64,000 bases of DNA from Elgaria multicarinata webbii. Its lineage: Eukaryota; Chordata; Lepidosauria; Squamata; Anguidae. Made by a program: the position numbers and the translations under genes. The stretch is from NCBI RefSeq assembly GCF_023053635.1, contig NC_086182.1, positions 4,861,001 through 4,925,000 on the forward strand. Reading direction: 5' to 3'. Under the pieces are notes generated by a model. That model saw only the letters and a list, made by a program, of their open reading frames with translations. It ran no database searches and was not told the DNA's origin. Below, piece by piece: positions 20,976 through 30,869 of this stretch; the first letter of the stretch is position 1, and every line of letters starts with the position of its first letter.

Positions 20976-21143
20976 CACCTCTCGTCTCCTGCCTTGCTTT
21001 CTTCACTGCTCTGACAGTGTTCCCTTCATTACCTCCAGAATCACATCTGCCACATCTCACTTACAACCATTCTTCCTTACTGCTTCCTAGCATTGGAATT
21101 TGTCCCTTCTACCACACCCTTCAAACACCAGATCAAAACTACC

Positions 21144-21232
21144 ATTCCGACCGACCGACCGACCAACTGACCTTCCTTCCTTCCTTCCTTCCTTCCTTCC
21201 TTCCTTCCTTCCTTCCTTCCTTCCTTCCTTTC
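21144..21232. repeat. (GACC)n followed by (CCTT)n microsatellites
   Basis: CGACCGACCGACCGACC runs into a 60-bp pure CCTT array. Confidence 0.95.
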
Positions 21233-21239
21233 CTCTCCT

Positions 21240-22159
21240 CACTACTGGCTGAGGTCACAATGTATTTCTCTTCATAATTTCCTTGATGTAACTCCAGGTT
21301 TTGGCTATGGTCTGGGAAATTAAGCTAGAAGGGTGGAGGGTCAGGGCTCGGAGGTTCATGGCAGTGAGGTTTCTGGACTGTCTGAGACAGTTTCCCTTAT
21401 TCCTAGCCTGCGTAGGTAAACAGGTAATCCCAGCAGCTGAAATTGAGGGGAGAAGACACAGAACTCCACTGTCTCAGCCCTTCTCATCCCATAACATTTG
21501 CTGATAGCTCTACCCCACATGTATTCATTTGATTTTAAAGCCTTTTTTCCTGCATGCTGTGGTGACAGTCCTGCAGCAAGGAGTTCCAAAAGTTAATTGT
21601 GGGCCATTTGAAAAGGTAGTTCTTTTGCTTGTCACCTTCCAGCCATTTCAGTGGATGACCTGTCCCTGCATTTTCAGAGAACAACCCACTCTAGAGAAGA
21701 GCATCCTTTACCTTGGATGAGAAGTTTGCAAGTTAATGGGTTATGTACTTGCTGCAGACAGCCCACTGCTCACAATAATACGTTTACAAGGGGCTGGAAG
21801 AACGCCAGAATGTGGGAGCGAAACGACTTTAGATCCAGCAGCGATTTCCTTTCAGCGATCCAATGTCCCTGCTTTGCTGGAGGATGTTCTAGTTCACCAC
21901 GTCCGTGGGTGGGATCCCTCTATTTTTAGGAAGGGGATATGAACATCTTGGCTGGTTGTCACCCCAGAAGGAAGCCCTTGACAACGGAGCTTTTTGACAA
22001 AAAAAGAAAGACATATCATCTGGAGCTATTTTACGAGGCTAGAGCACTGATGAATGGCTTTCACCTCTACCTTCAGATTAGATTTTTTTCAGATGTGTTC
22101 TTTGTCAAAAGAACTTTTTCACAACAACTGGCTTTGTGTTTTATCACTTGAAAGCTTGT
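21240..22159. other. Intron stretch with no recognised feature
   Basis: No repeat family or exon recognised. Short open frames occur without recognisable products. Confidence 0.5.
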
Positions 22160-22483
22160 CACTACAGCTCTGTCATGTAGATGAGTTCAAATGGGGGGGG
22201 GTCTGCTTATCAAATGTGCACATGACACAAATTTGGGTGGGAAAGCCTTTTTTTTTGGAAGATGGAAACAAAATTCAAAATGATCTTGATAGGTTATAAA
22301 ACTGGGCAGAAAGTATCAGAATGTCATTTAACAGAGAGAAGTGCAAAGTTCTTCTTTTAGGAAAGAGAAATCAAACGCACAGGTATAATGTTGTGAACCG
22401 CTGAGAAATTATGTTATATTCAGCAGTATATAAATCCTACAAATAAATAAATAAATAAATAAGATTGTGGGGGAATACCTGGC

Positions 22484-22826
22484 TTGGTGTGAAAAGGAGT
22501 AAAAAATTAGCCAAAGGCAAGGGTGGAACCAAGTAATCTTCTACAGTAATATTATTAGTAAAAGTTTTATTAAAGTGCCAGGTGCGTATGTGTTTCGAAC
22601 GCAGTTGTGTTGTTCCTCAGGGCTGCAGACAACTGCACTAATGTTATAAAGCTCTGAGGAAGAACGCAACCGCGTTTGAAACGCATACGCACCTGGCACT
22701 TTAATAAAACTTTTACTAATAATATTATTGTTGAAGATTACTTGGTTCCACCCTTGCCTTTGGCTTATTTTTTACTCCCCTACAGGGTTTTCCTTGCTTT
22801 CGCACTTGATGTTGGTGTGAAAAGGA
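22484..22826. mobile_element. Foldback element with 15-bp direct repeats
   Basis: Identical TTGGTGTGAAAAGGA lies at 22484-22498 and 22812-22826 and frames an insert at 22499-22811. The insert has inverted arms of over 100 bp: TTAGCCAAAGGCAAGGGTGG ... GTGCCAGGTGCGTATG at the left, CATACGCACCTGGCAC ... CCACCCTTGCCTTTGGC at the right. The CR1 reading is continuous when one copy of the 15-mer is counted once. No coding capacity. Confidence 0.8.
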
Positions 22827-22923
22827 TCAGAATTGGAGTTGATCACAAGCTGAATATGAGTCAACAGAGTGACGTGGCTGCAAAAAAAAGGCAAACGTAA
22901 CTTTAGGATTATTTATTATTATT

Positions 22924-22956
<33 letters not shown>

Positions 22957-23196
22957 TTCTTACCCACCTCTCCCTCTAGATCGAGGCAGGTAAGACATAA
23001 ACAATAAAGTAACAACAAAGGTATTGTTTCTAAATCATGGGAAGTAATAGTTCCAGTCTATTCTGAGCTGGTCAAACTTCACCTCAAATACCTTGTCCAG
23101 TCCTGGAACGCTCACTTTAAAAGGATTTCATATAAATGGCAACAAGTTCAGAGAAGGGCAACAAAGATTATCAGGGGACTACAGTAGATGCTAACG

Positions 23197-23540
23197 ACGT
23201 CATCAGATGAGCGTTTTATTGCACACTCGTTACTGGGCACTCACAGATTTTTGTGGGTCCTATTCATGACGGCATCTGCATCCCGCGTGCCTTCCACCCC
23301 TTCTAGCCTTCTTCACGTGACAAAAAAAGACCTTGGTAAGTCCAACTTATTTTTTAAGACAGAAGTTTTCGCTCTCTCCTGCTGTGTGCAGGAGAAGCAG
23401 CGGGATCAAAACGGCCCCCTGAATGGGCCATGTGCATGCTGTTTACTTCCTCTTTGAAAGAGGAAGTAATGAGGTACAAACGTGCGGGCAGAGAAGTGAC
23501 GGTAAGCAAACACGATTTCCCCCCATGTGATGACACTCTA
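23197..23540. mobile_element. Non-autonomous DNA element, family F, copy 2 (reverse)
   Basis: GTCATCAGATGAGCG at the left and ATGTGATGAC at the right. Internal words match copy 1 in reverse (GGGCACTCACAG, GAATGGGCCATGTGCATGCT). Confidence 0.6.
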
Positions 23541-23984
23541 AGTCCTACAAGGAAAGATGGAAGGAACTGGGTATGTTTAGTCTAAAGAAGAGAAGGCTGA
23601 AAGGGGGGGGGGGTGTATGTTAGTACTTTTCAAGTACTTAAAGGTTTGCCCCACAGAACAGCAATGAAACTTGTTCTCTATCCAAGAGTATGGGGCACAA
23701 ATTAATGCACTTCAGTTATAGGATGGCAGGAAAAACATCAGGAAGAACTTCCTAACAGTCATAGCAGTCAGACAATGGATCCAAATGCCTGGGGAAATAG
23801 TGGCCTCTCCATCCCTGGAGGAATTCAGGCAGACCCTGGACATCCATCATTCCGGGATGCTTTAAACTGGATTCCTGCACTGTGCTGTGGGTTGGACTCA
23901 ATGGGTTAATGGTGCCTTCCACTCTAGGACTCTGTAATTTCACCTATGGTTTGGAGGTTAGTTCATTTTTCACCACTTCCAGTT

Positions 23985-24135
23985 CAAATTCATGGGTGAC
24001 TTTGGGCCAGTCACAGACTCTCAGCCCAACCCACCTCACAGGGTTGTTGTGAGGATAAAAATGGAGAGGAGGATTATGTACGCCGCCTTGGGTTCCTTGG
24101 TGGAAAAAAGGTGGGATATAAATAAATAAACTAGC
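23985..24135 (+). mobile_element. tRNA-derived SINE (family K), 5'-truncated
   Basis: GGTGACTTTGGGCCAGTCAC, CCTCACAGGGTTGTTGTGAG, CGCCTTGGGTTCCTTGGTGG and AAATAAATAAA tail. Confidence 0.85.
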
Positions 24136-24757
24136 TGCCCACAGGGACCCACAAGCTGGACATGAATGCCATAGCACCTCCCACCCAAGTTCCCCAGCAA
24201 CTGGTGAATATAGGTATCCTGCCTCTTACTGGAGGCAGCGCAGAGCCATCAGGACTAGCAGCCATTGATAGTGAGCGATGGACTAACCCGTGTCAGGCCC
24301 TATCGGGCACCTGCCAAGCCGTTCCCTCCCCCTGTTTGCGATGCTGCACATGAGTTTCTTTGCAGCCCAGCATCCAGTGAAGCCACAGGGGCCGGCCGGC
24401 CGGCCAACAATGGCAGCTCCAGAAATTGCGAATTTCAAAAGTTGTGGAAATGGTGGCCATAAAGGCCCCATTTATGCAATATTAAAGGCGTGAATGGAGC
24501 ATTCAGAATGGCAGCTTTGGATGAGGGCGGGCAGCTGCCGGACGGTCACTGATTGTGGGGCACTCAAAGAGCAGCCCAATGAACATGTTGTGGCTCAGTG
24601 AGCTGCTCGGTCTGGGGGGCACTGGGGCGTCCACTGGACCCCCAGACCCAGTCGGGCACCCACAACATCACTAGCCATTGATAGCCTTCTGTTCTGCTCT
24701 TTTTCTCCCACTCATGAGTGCCCAGGTTAAAAGTGTCAACGTGAGCTGAACCTGTCT
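24136..24757. other. Intron stretch with no recognised gene
   Basis: GC-moderate sequence with two GGCCGGCC-type runs near 24390-24405. No exon recognised. Confidence 0.45.
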
Positions 24758-25251
24758 TAGGGCATCTCTACACCATTCCCCCCCCCCAGGGTTGTCCCGA
24801 GGTCATCCCTGAGCATCCATATGACACACAGGGGATCCCAGGGGCAAGCCGGAACAACCAGGGACTTTCCCCAGGATATCTGGGACTGTGGATTTCCTGC
24901 TATTTCTGCGGTCCTGGGACCATCCTGAGGAGCATGGGCAGTGTGGCTGCCACTCCTGGGACACCCCTTCTTCTCCATGAGTAGCAGAGCTGCATGGGGG
25001 GAGGGCTCCGTGCTCACAGGGAAACAGCAATTTTGCCATCCCTGGGATGGCGGGGTGTGGGTGGGTAGGTGCAAATTTATTTATTTATTTACCTTTTTCG
25101 CCGTGCGACCGGCTCCTCTTTTAAAAAATGGTGTCTGCGACACCCCTCTTCCCTTCTGGGACCGTCTAGACGCTGGGGGAGGATCACAGAGCAGGTAAGT
25201 CTGCAATCCTGCCCCCTCCCTCCTGCTACACCCTTAGGTGTAGACATGCCC
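24758..25251. mobile_element. Non-autonomous DNA transposon-like element, family I
   Basis: Ends AGGGCATCTCTACACC and GGTGTAGACATGCCCT are inverted. Flanks CTGTCTTA and CTGCCTTA agree at seven of eight. A second partial copy may start at about 34211 (AGGGCATATCTACACG). Confidence 0.65.
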
Positions 25252-26285
25252 TCTGCCTTAACTCTATCTCTGTTATCACTAATGATCCTCCAACCCTCTA
25301 TGCCAGGGGTATCTGTAGACTGACTGACTGCACAAGCTCATGCAGAGACCACAGCTGCGCACGAGGGCCTTTGCACAAGAGCCTGCATCGACCCACAACA
25401 TGTATTGATGTGAGCGCCCTGCTCCGGGGCCTGTGTCCCAGCAGCTGCTGCTGCTGCACAGTTCATGCTCACATCAAATGGTTCCGCCTCGTTTATCCGA
25501 CTAAGGGGCCTCACTACCCGTGATGCTAATCCTGCGGTCACTTTCGTATTACTGCTCTGATCTTCGCAATACATCCCTCCAGATGTCCTTTCTGGCAAAA
25601 GCTGTTTTAAACATTTCACACGAAGGTACAAATGACTTTAAGAAGTTCATCAAGCATTGAAAAAATAATAATGAAAAGAGATGTGGAAATTATGCAGCTC
25701 CGGTACTTAATTTTAGCCAGGACAACATGCTTAACCACCCTTATCTTATTAGGGACTAGGGAACTGGAGAATGTGAGTTGGAGGTGTTAGCCTGCTAAAG
25801 CTGTGAGGTTTTTGGTTTTTTACAAGGGTGAATTCTCCAGTAGAGTCACAGCGAGTCTCCGCTGAATCAAGGTTAAAGCAGTGTTTTTTTGAAGGAATGG
25901 GAAACAAAAACAATTTTACCTGGAGATTCTTCCTCTCTTATGGCAGATCAATAGGGGGAAATGGGGTGGGCAGGGACTTGATTTCTAGAAAAAAGATGCC
26001 ATAGTTTGAGTAAGACAGGAAACGCAACCCCACTGATGCGGGAATTCTTTATCCTAAAGAATAAATCTCTGGTGCATGGAGGTTCTCAGTAGTGAGACAA
26101 ATGCACTCTGCACATACTCAAGGACCTTCCATATCTTCGTACTTCGGATGTTCTAAAGTTGAACCCCAGCAATGAAAACAGATGCCGGGGCTAAGCCCTG
26201 GTACAGTCATAGTTTGGGGGCACACAACAAAATATCAAAGAAAAAAGGAGGGAACAAAGGGGGGTGGCCAGACAGAGCCCTACTC
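25252..26285. other. Intron stretch with no recognised feature
   Basis: No repeat family, exon or RNA gene recognised. CTG triplets occur near 25440-25455. Confidence 0.5.
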
Positions 26286-26289
26286 TAGG

Positions 26290-26510
26290 AGGCAAGAGGC
26301 AGTGTGATGCAGTGGTTAGAGTGCAAGCCTAGGACCAAGGAAACCCAGGTTCAAATTCCCATGAAGCTCACTGGGTGACCTTGGACCAGTCAATAATATG
26401 GCTTAGCCTAACCTACCTCACAGGGTTGTTGAGATGAAAGAGGGAGGAGTTGGCCATGCATGTACCACTGTGAGCTTCTTGAGGAAAGGTGGAATAAAAA
26501 TATAGTAATA
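26290..26510 (+). mobile_element. tRNA-derived SINE (family K)
   Basis: GGCAGTGTGATGCAGTGGTT, TTGGACCAGTCAATAATATG, CCTCACAGGGTTGTTGAGAT and AAAATATAGTAATAATA tail. Confidence 0.8.
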
Positions 26511-26659
26511 ATATTGTCAAAGGTAAAAATGCACTTTGGTTGTAAGGCAACTCTGTTTATTGAGCGTAATACAGCTGTATGGAGAGAGACCTATAGACAA
26601 AGAACTTCTCAACTAGCAGTGTGAAAAGCAGGTCTATTTATACATAGTAGCATCTTAAC

Positions 26660-26974
26660 TAGGGTGACCCTATGAAAAGGAGGGCAGGGCTCCTGTATCT
26701 TTAACAGTTGCATAGAAAAGGGGGATTCCAGCAGGTGTCATTTGTATATATGGAGAAGCTGGTGAAATTCCCTCTTCATCACAACAGTTAAAGCTGCAGG
26801 AGCTATACTAGAGTGACCAGATTTAACAGAGGGCAGGGCACCTGCAGCTTTTTGTAATGAAGAGGAAATTTCACCAGGTTCTCCATATATACAAATGACT
26901 CCTGCTGAAATTCCCTTTTCAATACAACTGTTAAAGATACAGGAGCCCTGTCCTCCTTTTCATAGGGTCACCCT
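26660..26974. mobile_element. hAT-like MITE, family A, copy 2 with perfect target duplication
   Basis: Begins TAGGGTGACCCTATGAAAAG and ends CTTTTCATAGGGTCACCCT. ATCTTAAC lies immediately on both sides (26652-26659 and 26975-26982). Full-length double palindrome. Confidence 0.92.
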
Positions 26975-27198
26975 ATCTTAACCAATTAGCAGTTAGCAAA
27001 GTTCTAAAGCAAAACAAAGACAGATCAAAGAAAACTTTATTATACCTTATCAACAGATAACTCTTCTGGAAGGTCAATCCTCCTTATCAAGCTATTTTAT
27101 TTGTCTTCTACTACATTATATCAAGAGGTCTTGACATAAATTCCAGCTAAGCATTTCCTTGCTGATATAACAGTTTTAGCGTTATAGCACATTCAGAC

Positions 27199-27518
27199 TA
27201 GGGTGACCCTATGAAAAGGAGGACAGGGCTCCTATATCTTTAACAGTTGCACAGAAAAGGAAATTTCAGCAGATTTCATTTGTACATAAGGAGAACCTGG
27301 TGAAATTCCCTCTTCATCACAACAGTTAAAGGTGCAGGCGCTGTACTAGAGTGACCAGATTTAAAAGAGGGCAGGGCACCTGCAGCTTGAACTGTGGTGA
27401 TGAAGAGGAAATTTCACCAGGTTCCCCATATATACAAAGGACACCTGCTGAAATTCCCTTTTCAATACAACTGTTAAAGATACAGGAGCCCTGTCCTCCT
27501 TTTCATAGGGTCACCCTA
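27199..27518. mobile_element. hAT-like MITE, family A, copy 3 with perfect target duplication
   Basis: Ends TAGGGTGACC and GGTCACCCTA; ATTCAGAC lies on both sides (27191-27198, 27519-27526). The two sub-palindromes are centred near 27290 and 27432. Confidence 0.93.
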
Positions 27519-27526
27519 ATTCAGAC

Positions 27527-28603
27527 ACATACATTATTCCAATCCCAAGTACCAATTTCACTCTCAAGAACCAATCTAAATACAGAGGCCTATACACAGG
27601 GCAGGTATTTCAAGGTTTCTGGCCTTGTTTTCTCAATATGAAGTGGCAGGTTTGGGATGTCATTAAGAATGGCAAAAGTGGGAGACAGGCAGTGCCCCAG
27701 GGGGCACAGAATCCTCCTGAAAGGTTTTCTGCACATGCCCCCTTGAAATGAACAGGGAGAGGGCAAGAGCATCATAGTTAACGTCTAAGAAACACAGAAG
27801 TTTTAAACTATTGGAATAAATTATGATCTGTAGCTAAAACTGTTAGGCAGGTCATAAATATATGTTAACAATAGTACACATATAGCACCAACAAGTACAT
27901 TGTTGGTGCTATATAAATAAATAAATAAATAATAACAACAACAATAATATTGAAGAGATGATCCCCAAAATTGCATGTTTTGTTTACACTGTCATGGTGT
28001 TAATGGTTACCATCAAAGACAAAAGTCCATTTTTAAATGTGATTGTGTGGGGCTCCTTCTAAATGAGACGGAGGAGATATTGCTCAGCTTGTATCAGTCA
28101 GGGTGTTGGGACCAAACTACATGTTATACCCAGAGTGTCTCTATATTAAGGAAAAAACTCCCCATCCTACTGGGGTTTCTTCTTCCGGAGTTTTTTTACT
28201 ACAGGCGTCTTTAGAGGGCGACCACATAATTGTGAATTGAAAACACCCCCTCTTGGCAATGCTATTCTGTTCAATGAAATCACACCATCTAGTGGCAGAA
28301 TTATAGCAATATACAAGCTTTACACACGGGGGACATACCATGGTGATTTAAGTACAGTATTATCTCCGATTTTTTTTAAAGCGAGATTACTGAGGGAAAG
28401 TGAGGGAGACGTCCTTGAGGTTATTGGCATCGTGTAAAGGACCCACAAACTTCCGTGAGTGGACAGTCATGAGCATGCAAAAAATCACTCGTGTAGAGAA
28501 GCTCACAGACACCTGGAAATGAACTCTGCTTAAGGGGTTGGAACAGAGAAGTGTAGATGTTTGCCTGGAACCCAATGGGGGAAGATACTGTGGCTTGTTC
28601 AGC
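27527..28603. other. Intron stretch, partly a decayed DNA element
   Basis: From about 28100 to 28510 words such as GTGTAAAGGACCCACAAACT and GTGAGTGGACAGTCATGAGC recall family F and a stretch at 41190-41430, so it may be a related, decayed element. A short L2-like tail with (AAAT)n lies near 27885-27935. No gene. Confidence 0.45.
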
Positions 28604-29402
28604 TAGGGTGACCATATGAAAAAGAGGATAGGGCTCCTGCATCTTTAACAGTTGTGTAGAAAGTTCTGGGCTCCACAATTCAAGAAGGACGCAGACAAGC
28701 TGGAGCGTGTTCAGAGGAGGGCAACCAGGATGATCAGGGGTCTGGAAACAAAGCCCTATGAAGAGAGACTGAAAGAACTGGGCATGTTTAGCCTGGAGAA
28801 GAGAAGATTGAGGGGAGACAGGATAGCACTCTTCAAATACTTAAAAGGTTGTCACAGAGAAGAGGGCCAGGATCTCTTCTCGATCCTCCCAGAGTGCAGG
28901 ACATGGAATAACGGGCTCAAGTTAAAGGAAGCCAGATTCCAGCTGGACATCAGGAATAACTTCCTGACTGTTAAAGCAGTACGACAATGGAACCAGTGAC
29001 CTAGGGAGGTTGTGGGCTCTCCCACTCTAGAGGCCTTCAAGAGGCAGCTAGACAACCATCTGTCAGGGATGCTTTAGGGTGGATTCCTGCATTGAGCAGG
29101 GGGTTGGACTCGATGGCCTTGTAGGCCCCTTCCAGCTCTGCTATTCTATGATTCTATGAAAAGGGAATTTTAGCAGGTGTCATTTGCATAACTGCTGCAC
29201 ATGTGAAAGGTGCAATTAAAGCTGCAGGAGCCCTGCCCTCTTTTGGCACTCTAGCATAGCTCCTGCAGCTTTAACTGTTGTGATGAAGAGGGAATTTCAC
29301 CAGGTGCTGCATGCATACAAATGACACCTGCTGAAATTCCTTTTTCTATACAATTGATAAAGATACAGGAGCCCTGTCCTCCATTTCATGTGGTCTGCCC
29401 TT
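28604..29402. mobile_element. hAT-like MITE, family A, copy 4, split by a CR1
   Basis: Left end TAGGGTGACCATATGAAAAA; the right end is decayed (CATGTGGTCTGCCCTT). A CR1 occupies 28663-29160, landing in the left arm after GTGTAGAAA, and the MITE resumes at AAGGGAATTTTAGCAGGTGT. Confidence 0.85.
28663..29160 (+). mobile_element. CR1 LINE 3' part nested in a MITE
   Basis: Frame of about 115 codons ([20 protein letters not shown] ... NFLTVKAVRQWNQ) and ATTCTATG tail. Confidence 0.92.
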
Positions 29403-29499
29403 AGATGACCTGCCCCTGATGCAGTGTTGATGACCGTTATTGCCTATTTTACTGTTTTATTTATTTATTTATTCACTGCTCCAGGATCTGTTTAGATGT

Positions 29500-30345
29500 G
29501 GAGCTGTATATAAATGTTGTTAAACAAACAATATATATTTACAGACCAATTTTCAGCTGTAAGGCTGCCAAGGCAATGTACAAAGCAAATATTTAAACAA
29601 GTTAAACAATAAGAAGGATAGTGTGTGTGTGTGTGTAATTTTCATTTGTTTGTTCATGGTTTTGCAATACTTTGTCAGGCTGCCTTGGGAAGGCACCCTG
29701 AAAGGTAGGTTAAAAATCTTACAAATAAATAAAACAGAACCATACAACCTCCAGAAGAGTAAACCCAGGAATCAACCCCCTATTAAAGCCATCAAATGCT
29801 GAGCAGAGCAAACATGTATTTCCTGCCTTCCAAATGCCCAGCTAACCTTCCTAGGGCAGGAGTTCCACAATTAAGGGGCTGCCCCAGAAAAGGCCCTGTC
29901 TCAAGTTCCTTCCAATCTAACCTCCTTCGGCAGTGGAATATACAAGAGGGCTGTGGATGGTACTCTATGGGCCAGTACAGATAGGGAAGGCAGCCTTTCA
30001 GATGTCTTTGCCCCAAGTTACTTGGGGCTTTATAGGTAGGAACCATTATCTTGAATTGTGCTTAGAAACAAAGCCAAAGCCCATGCAACTGATGTAAGGC
30101 CCATGCAACTGATGTAAGGCCCATGCAACTGATGTAAGGCTTATGGTGTGCACAAGAAAGCAATCCGGTTGCAGCATTTTGCCCCAGCTGCAGTTCCCAA
30201 ACAGTCTTCAAGGCCAGCCCCACATAGACCACACTGAATAATCTAAACATGGCTACTAAACTGTAGTCAAATAATAAGTGGACAAGTGACAATATTTGAT
30301 TGATGGTCAGTTGCCCAGGCCCCTGACCCTACAAGCGAGCATCCT
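29500..30345 (-). mobile_element. L2-type LINE, 3' half, diverged
   Basis: On the - strand a decayed frame reads YVGLALKTVWELQLGQNAAT near 30190-30240, the L2 ORF2 motif usually like VGLPLKTVRKLQLVQNAAAR. The reversed 3' end includes a GT run at about 29621-29637. It ends about 65 bp before KCNIP3 exon 2. Confidence 0.7.
30079..30138. repeat. 20-bp tandem repeat, three copies
   Basis: The unit GCCCATGCAACTGATGTAAG is repeated three times without change inside the L2 remnant, a recent local triplication. Confidence 0.95.
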
Positions 30346-30409
30346 TACTGAGACCTCTGGGAGCAGCCCTGACAAGCAATTGCAAAACCTCTCCCTCTTC
30401 TTTTTGCAG

Positions 30410-30534
30410 ACAGCAGTGACAGCGAGTTGGAGCTTTCGACCATCCGGCATCAACCAGAAGGATTGGACCAGCTCCAGCGTCTGACCAAATTCACCAAGAA
30501 GGAGCTGCAGTCCCTCTACAGAGGCTTCAAGAAC
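30410..30534 (+). CDS. KCNIP3: KCNIP3 coding exon 2: start of the common core
   Basis: Acceptor CTCTTCTTTTTGCAG, donor GAAC/GTGAGT. With one base from exon 1 it encodes residues 35-76: [34 protein letters not shown] and SLYRGFKN. This is the junction where all KChIP3 splice forms join. [15 protein letters not shown] is the helix that precedes degenerate EF-hand 1. The residues QRLTKF differ from the mammalian QAQTKF. The exon is squeezed between an L2 fragment ending about 65 bp upstream and a SINE starting about 55 bp downstream. Confidence 0.97.
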
Positions 30535-30589
30535 GTGAGTGGAACACTTTGGCCTCCTATTGATTTATTGACGACATTTATGAATTGCT

Positions 30590-30868
30590 TACAGCAGTTT
30601 CTGCAGCTGAAACTCTCCCCACGGCCTGAGTTCGATCCCAGCGGAAGCTGGTTTCAGGCAGCCGGCTCAGGTCGACTCAGTCTTCCATCTTCCTGAGGTC
30701 GGTAAAATGAGTACCCAGTTAGCAGGGAGAAAGGGAATAACGGCCAGGGAAGGCAACGGCAAACCACCCCGCTATAAGGCCTGCCAAGAAAACGTCAGCG
30801 AAAGCTGGCGTCCCTCCAAGAGTCAGTAATGACTCAGTGCTTGCACAAGAGGTTCCTTTCCTTTCCTT
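30590..30868 (+). mobile_element. tRNA-derived SINE with BovB-like tail (Sauria SINE type)
   Basis: B-box GAGTTCGATCCC, then CCGGCTCAGGTCGACTCAGT, GAGGTCGGTAAAATGAGTAC, GGCAACGGCAAACCACCCCG, and a tail GTCAGTAATGACTCAGTGCT ending near GTTCCTTTCC. The tail has the form of BovB-derived 3' ends known from Sauria SINEs. The 5' head is short or eroded. Confidence 0.75.
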
Positions 30869-30869
30869 A

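Larger units (their letters stand above)
22160..23940 (+). mobile_element. Old CR1 LINE copy broken up by four later insertions
   Basis: Reverse transcriptase and C-terminal CR1 pieces occur in order: about 22180-22384 (EDGNKIQNDLDRL and downstream), 22463-22498 with 22812-22907, 23020-23190, and 23541-23940. Between them lie a retroposon tail with (AATA)n (22385-22462), a foldback element (22499-22811), an (ATT)n retroposon tail (22908-23015) and a family F element (23197-23540). It is more diverged than the ATTCTATG-tailed copies. Confidence 0.8.
4921..30409 (+). other. KCNIP3: KCNIP3 intron 1 (about 25.5 kb, repeat-filled)
   Basis: It runs from donor GTAACT to acceptor TTTTTGCAG. Most of it is interspersed repeats, annotated separately: CR1, L2, SINEs and palindromic MITEs, often nested. 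Stretches where I see no repeat and no gene are given their own entries. Confidence 0.9.
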
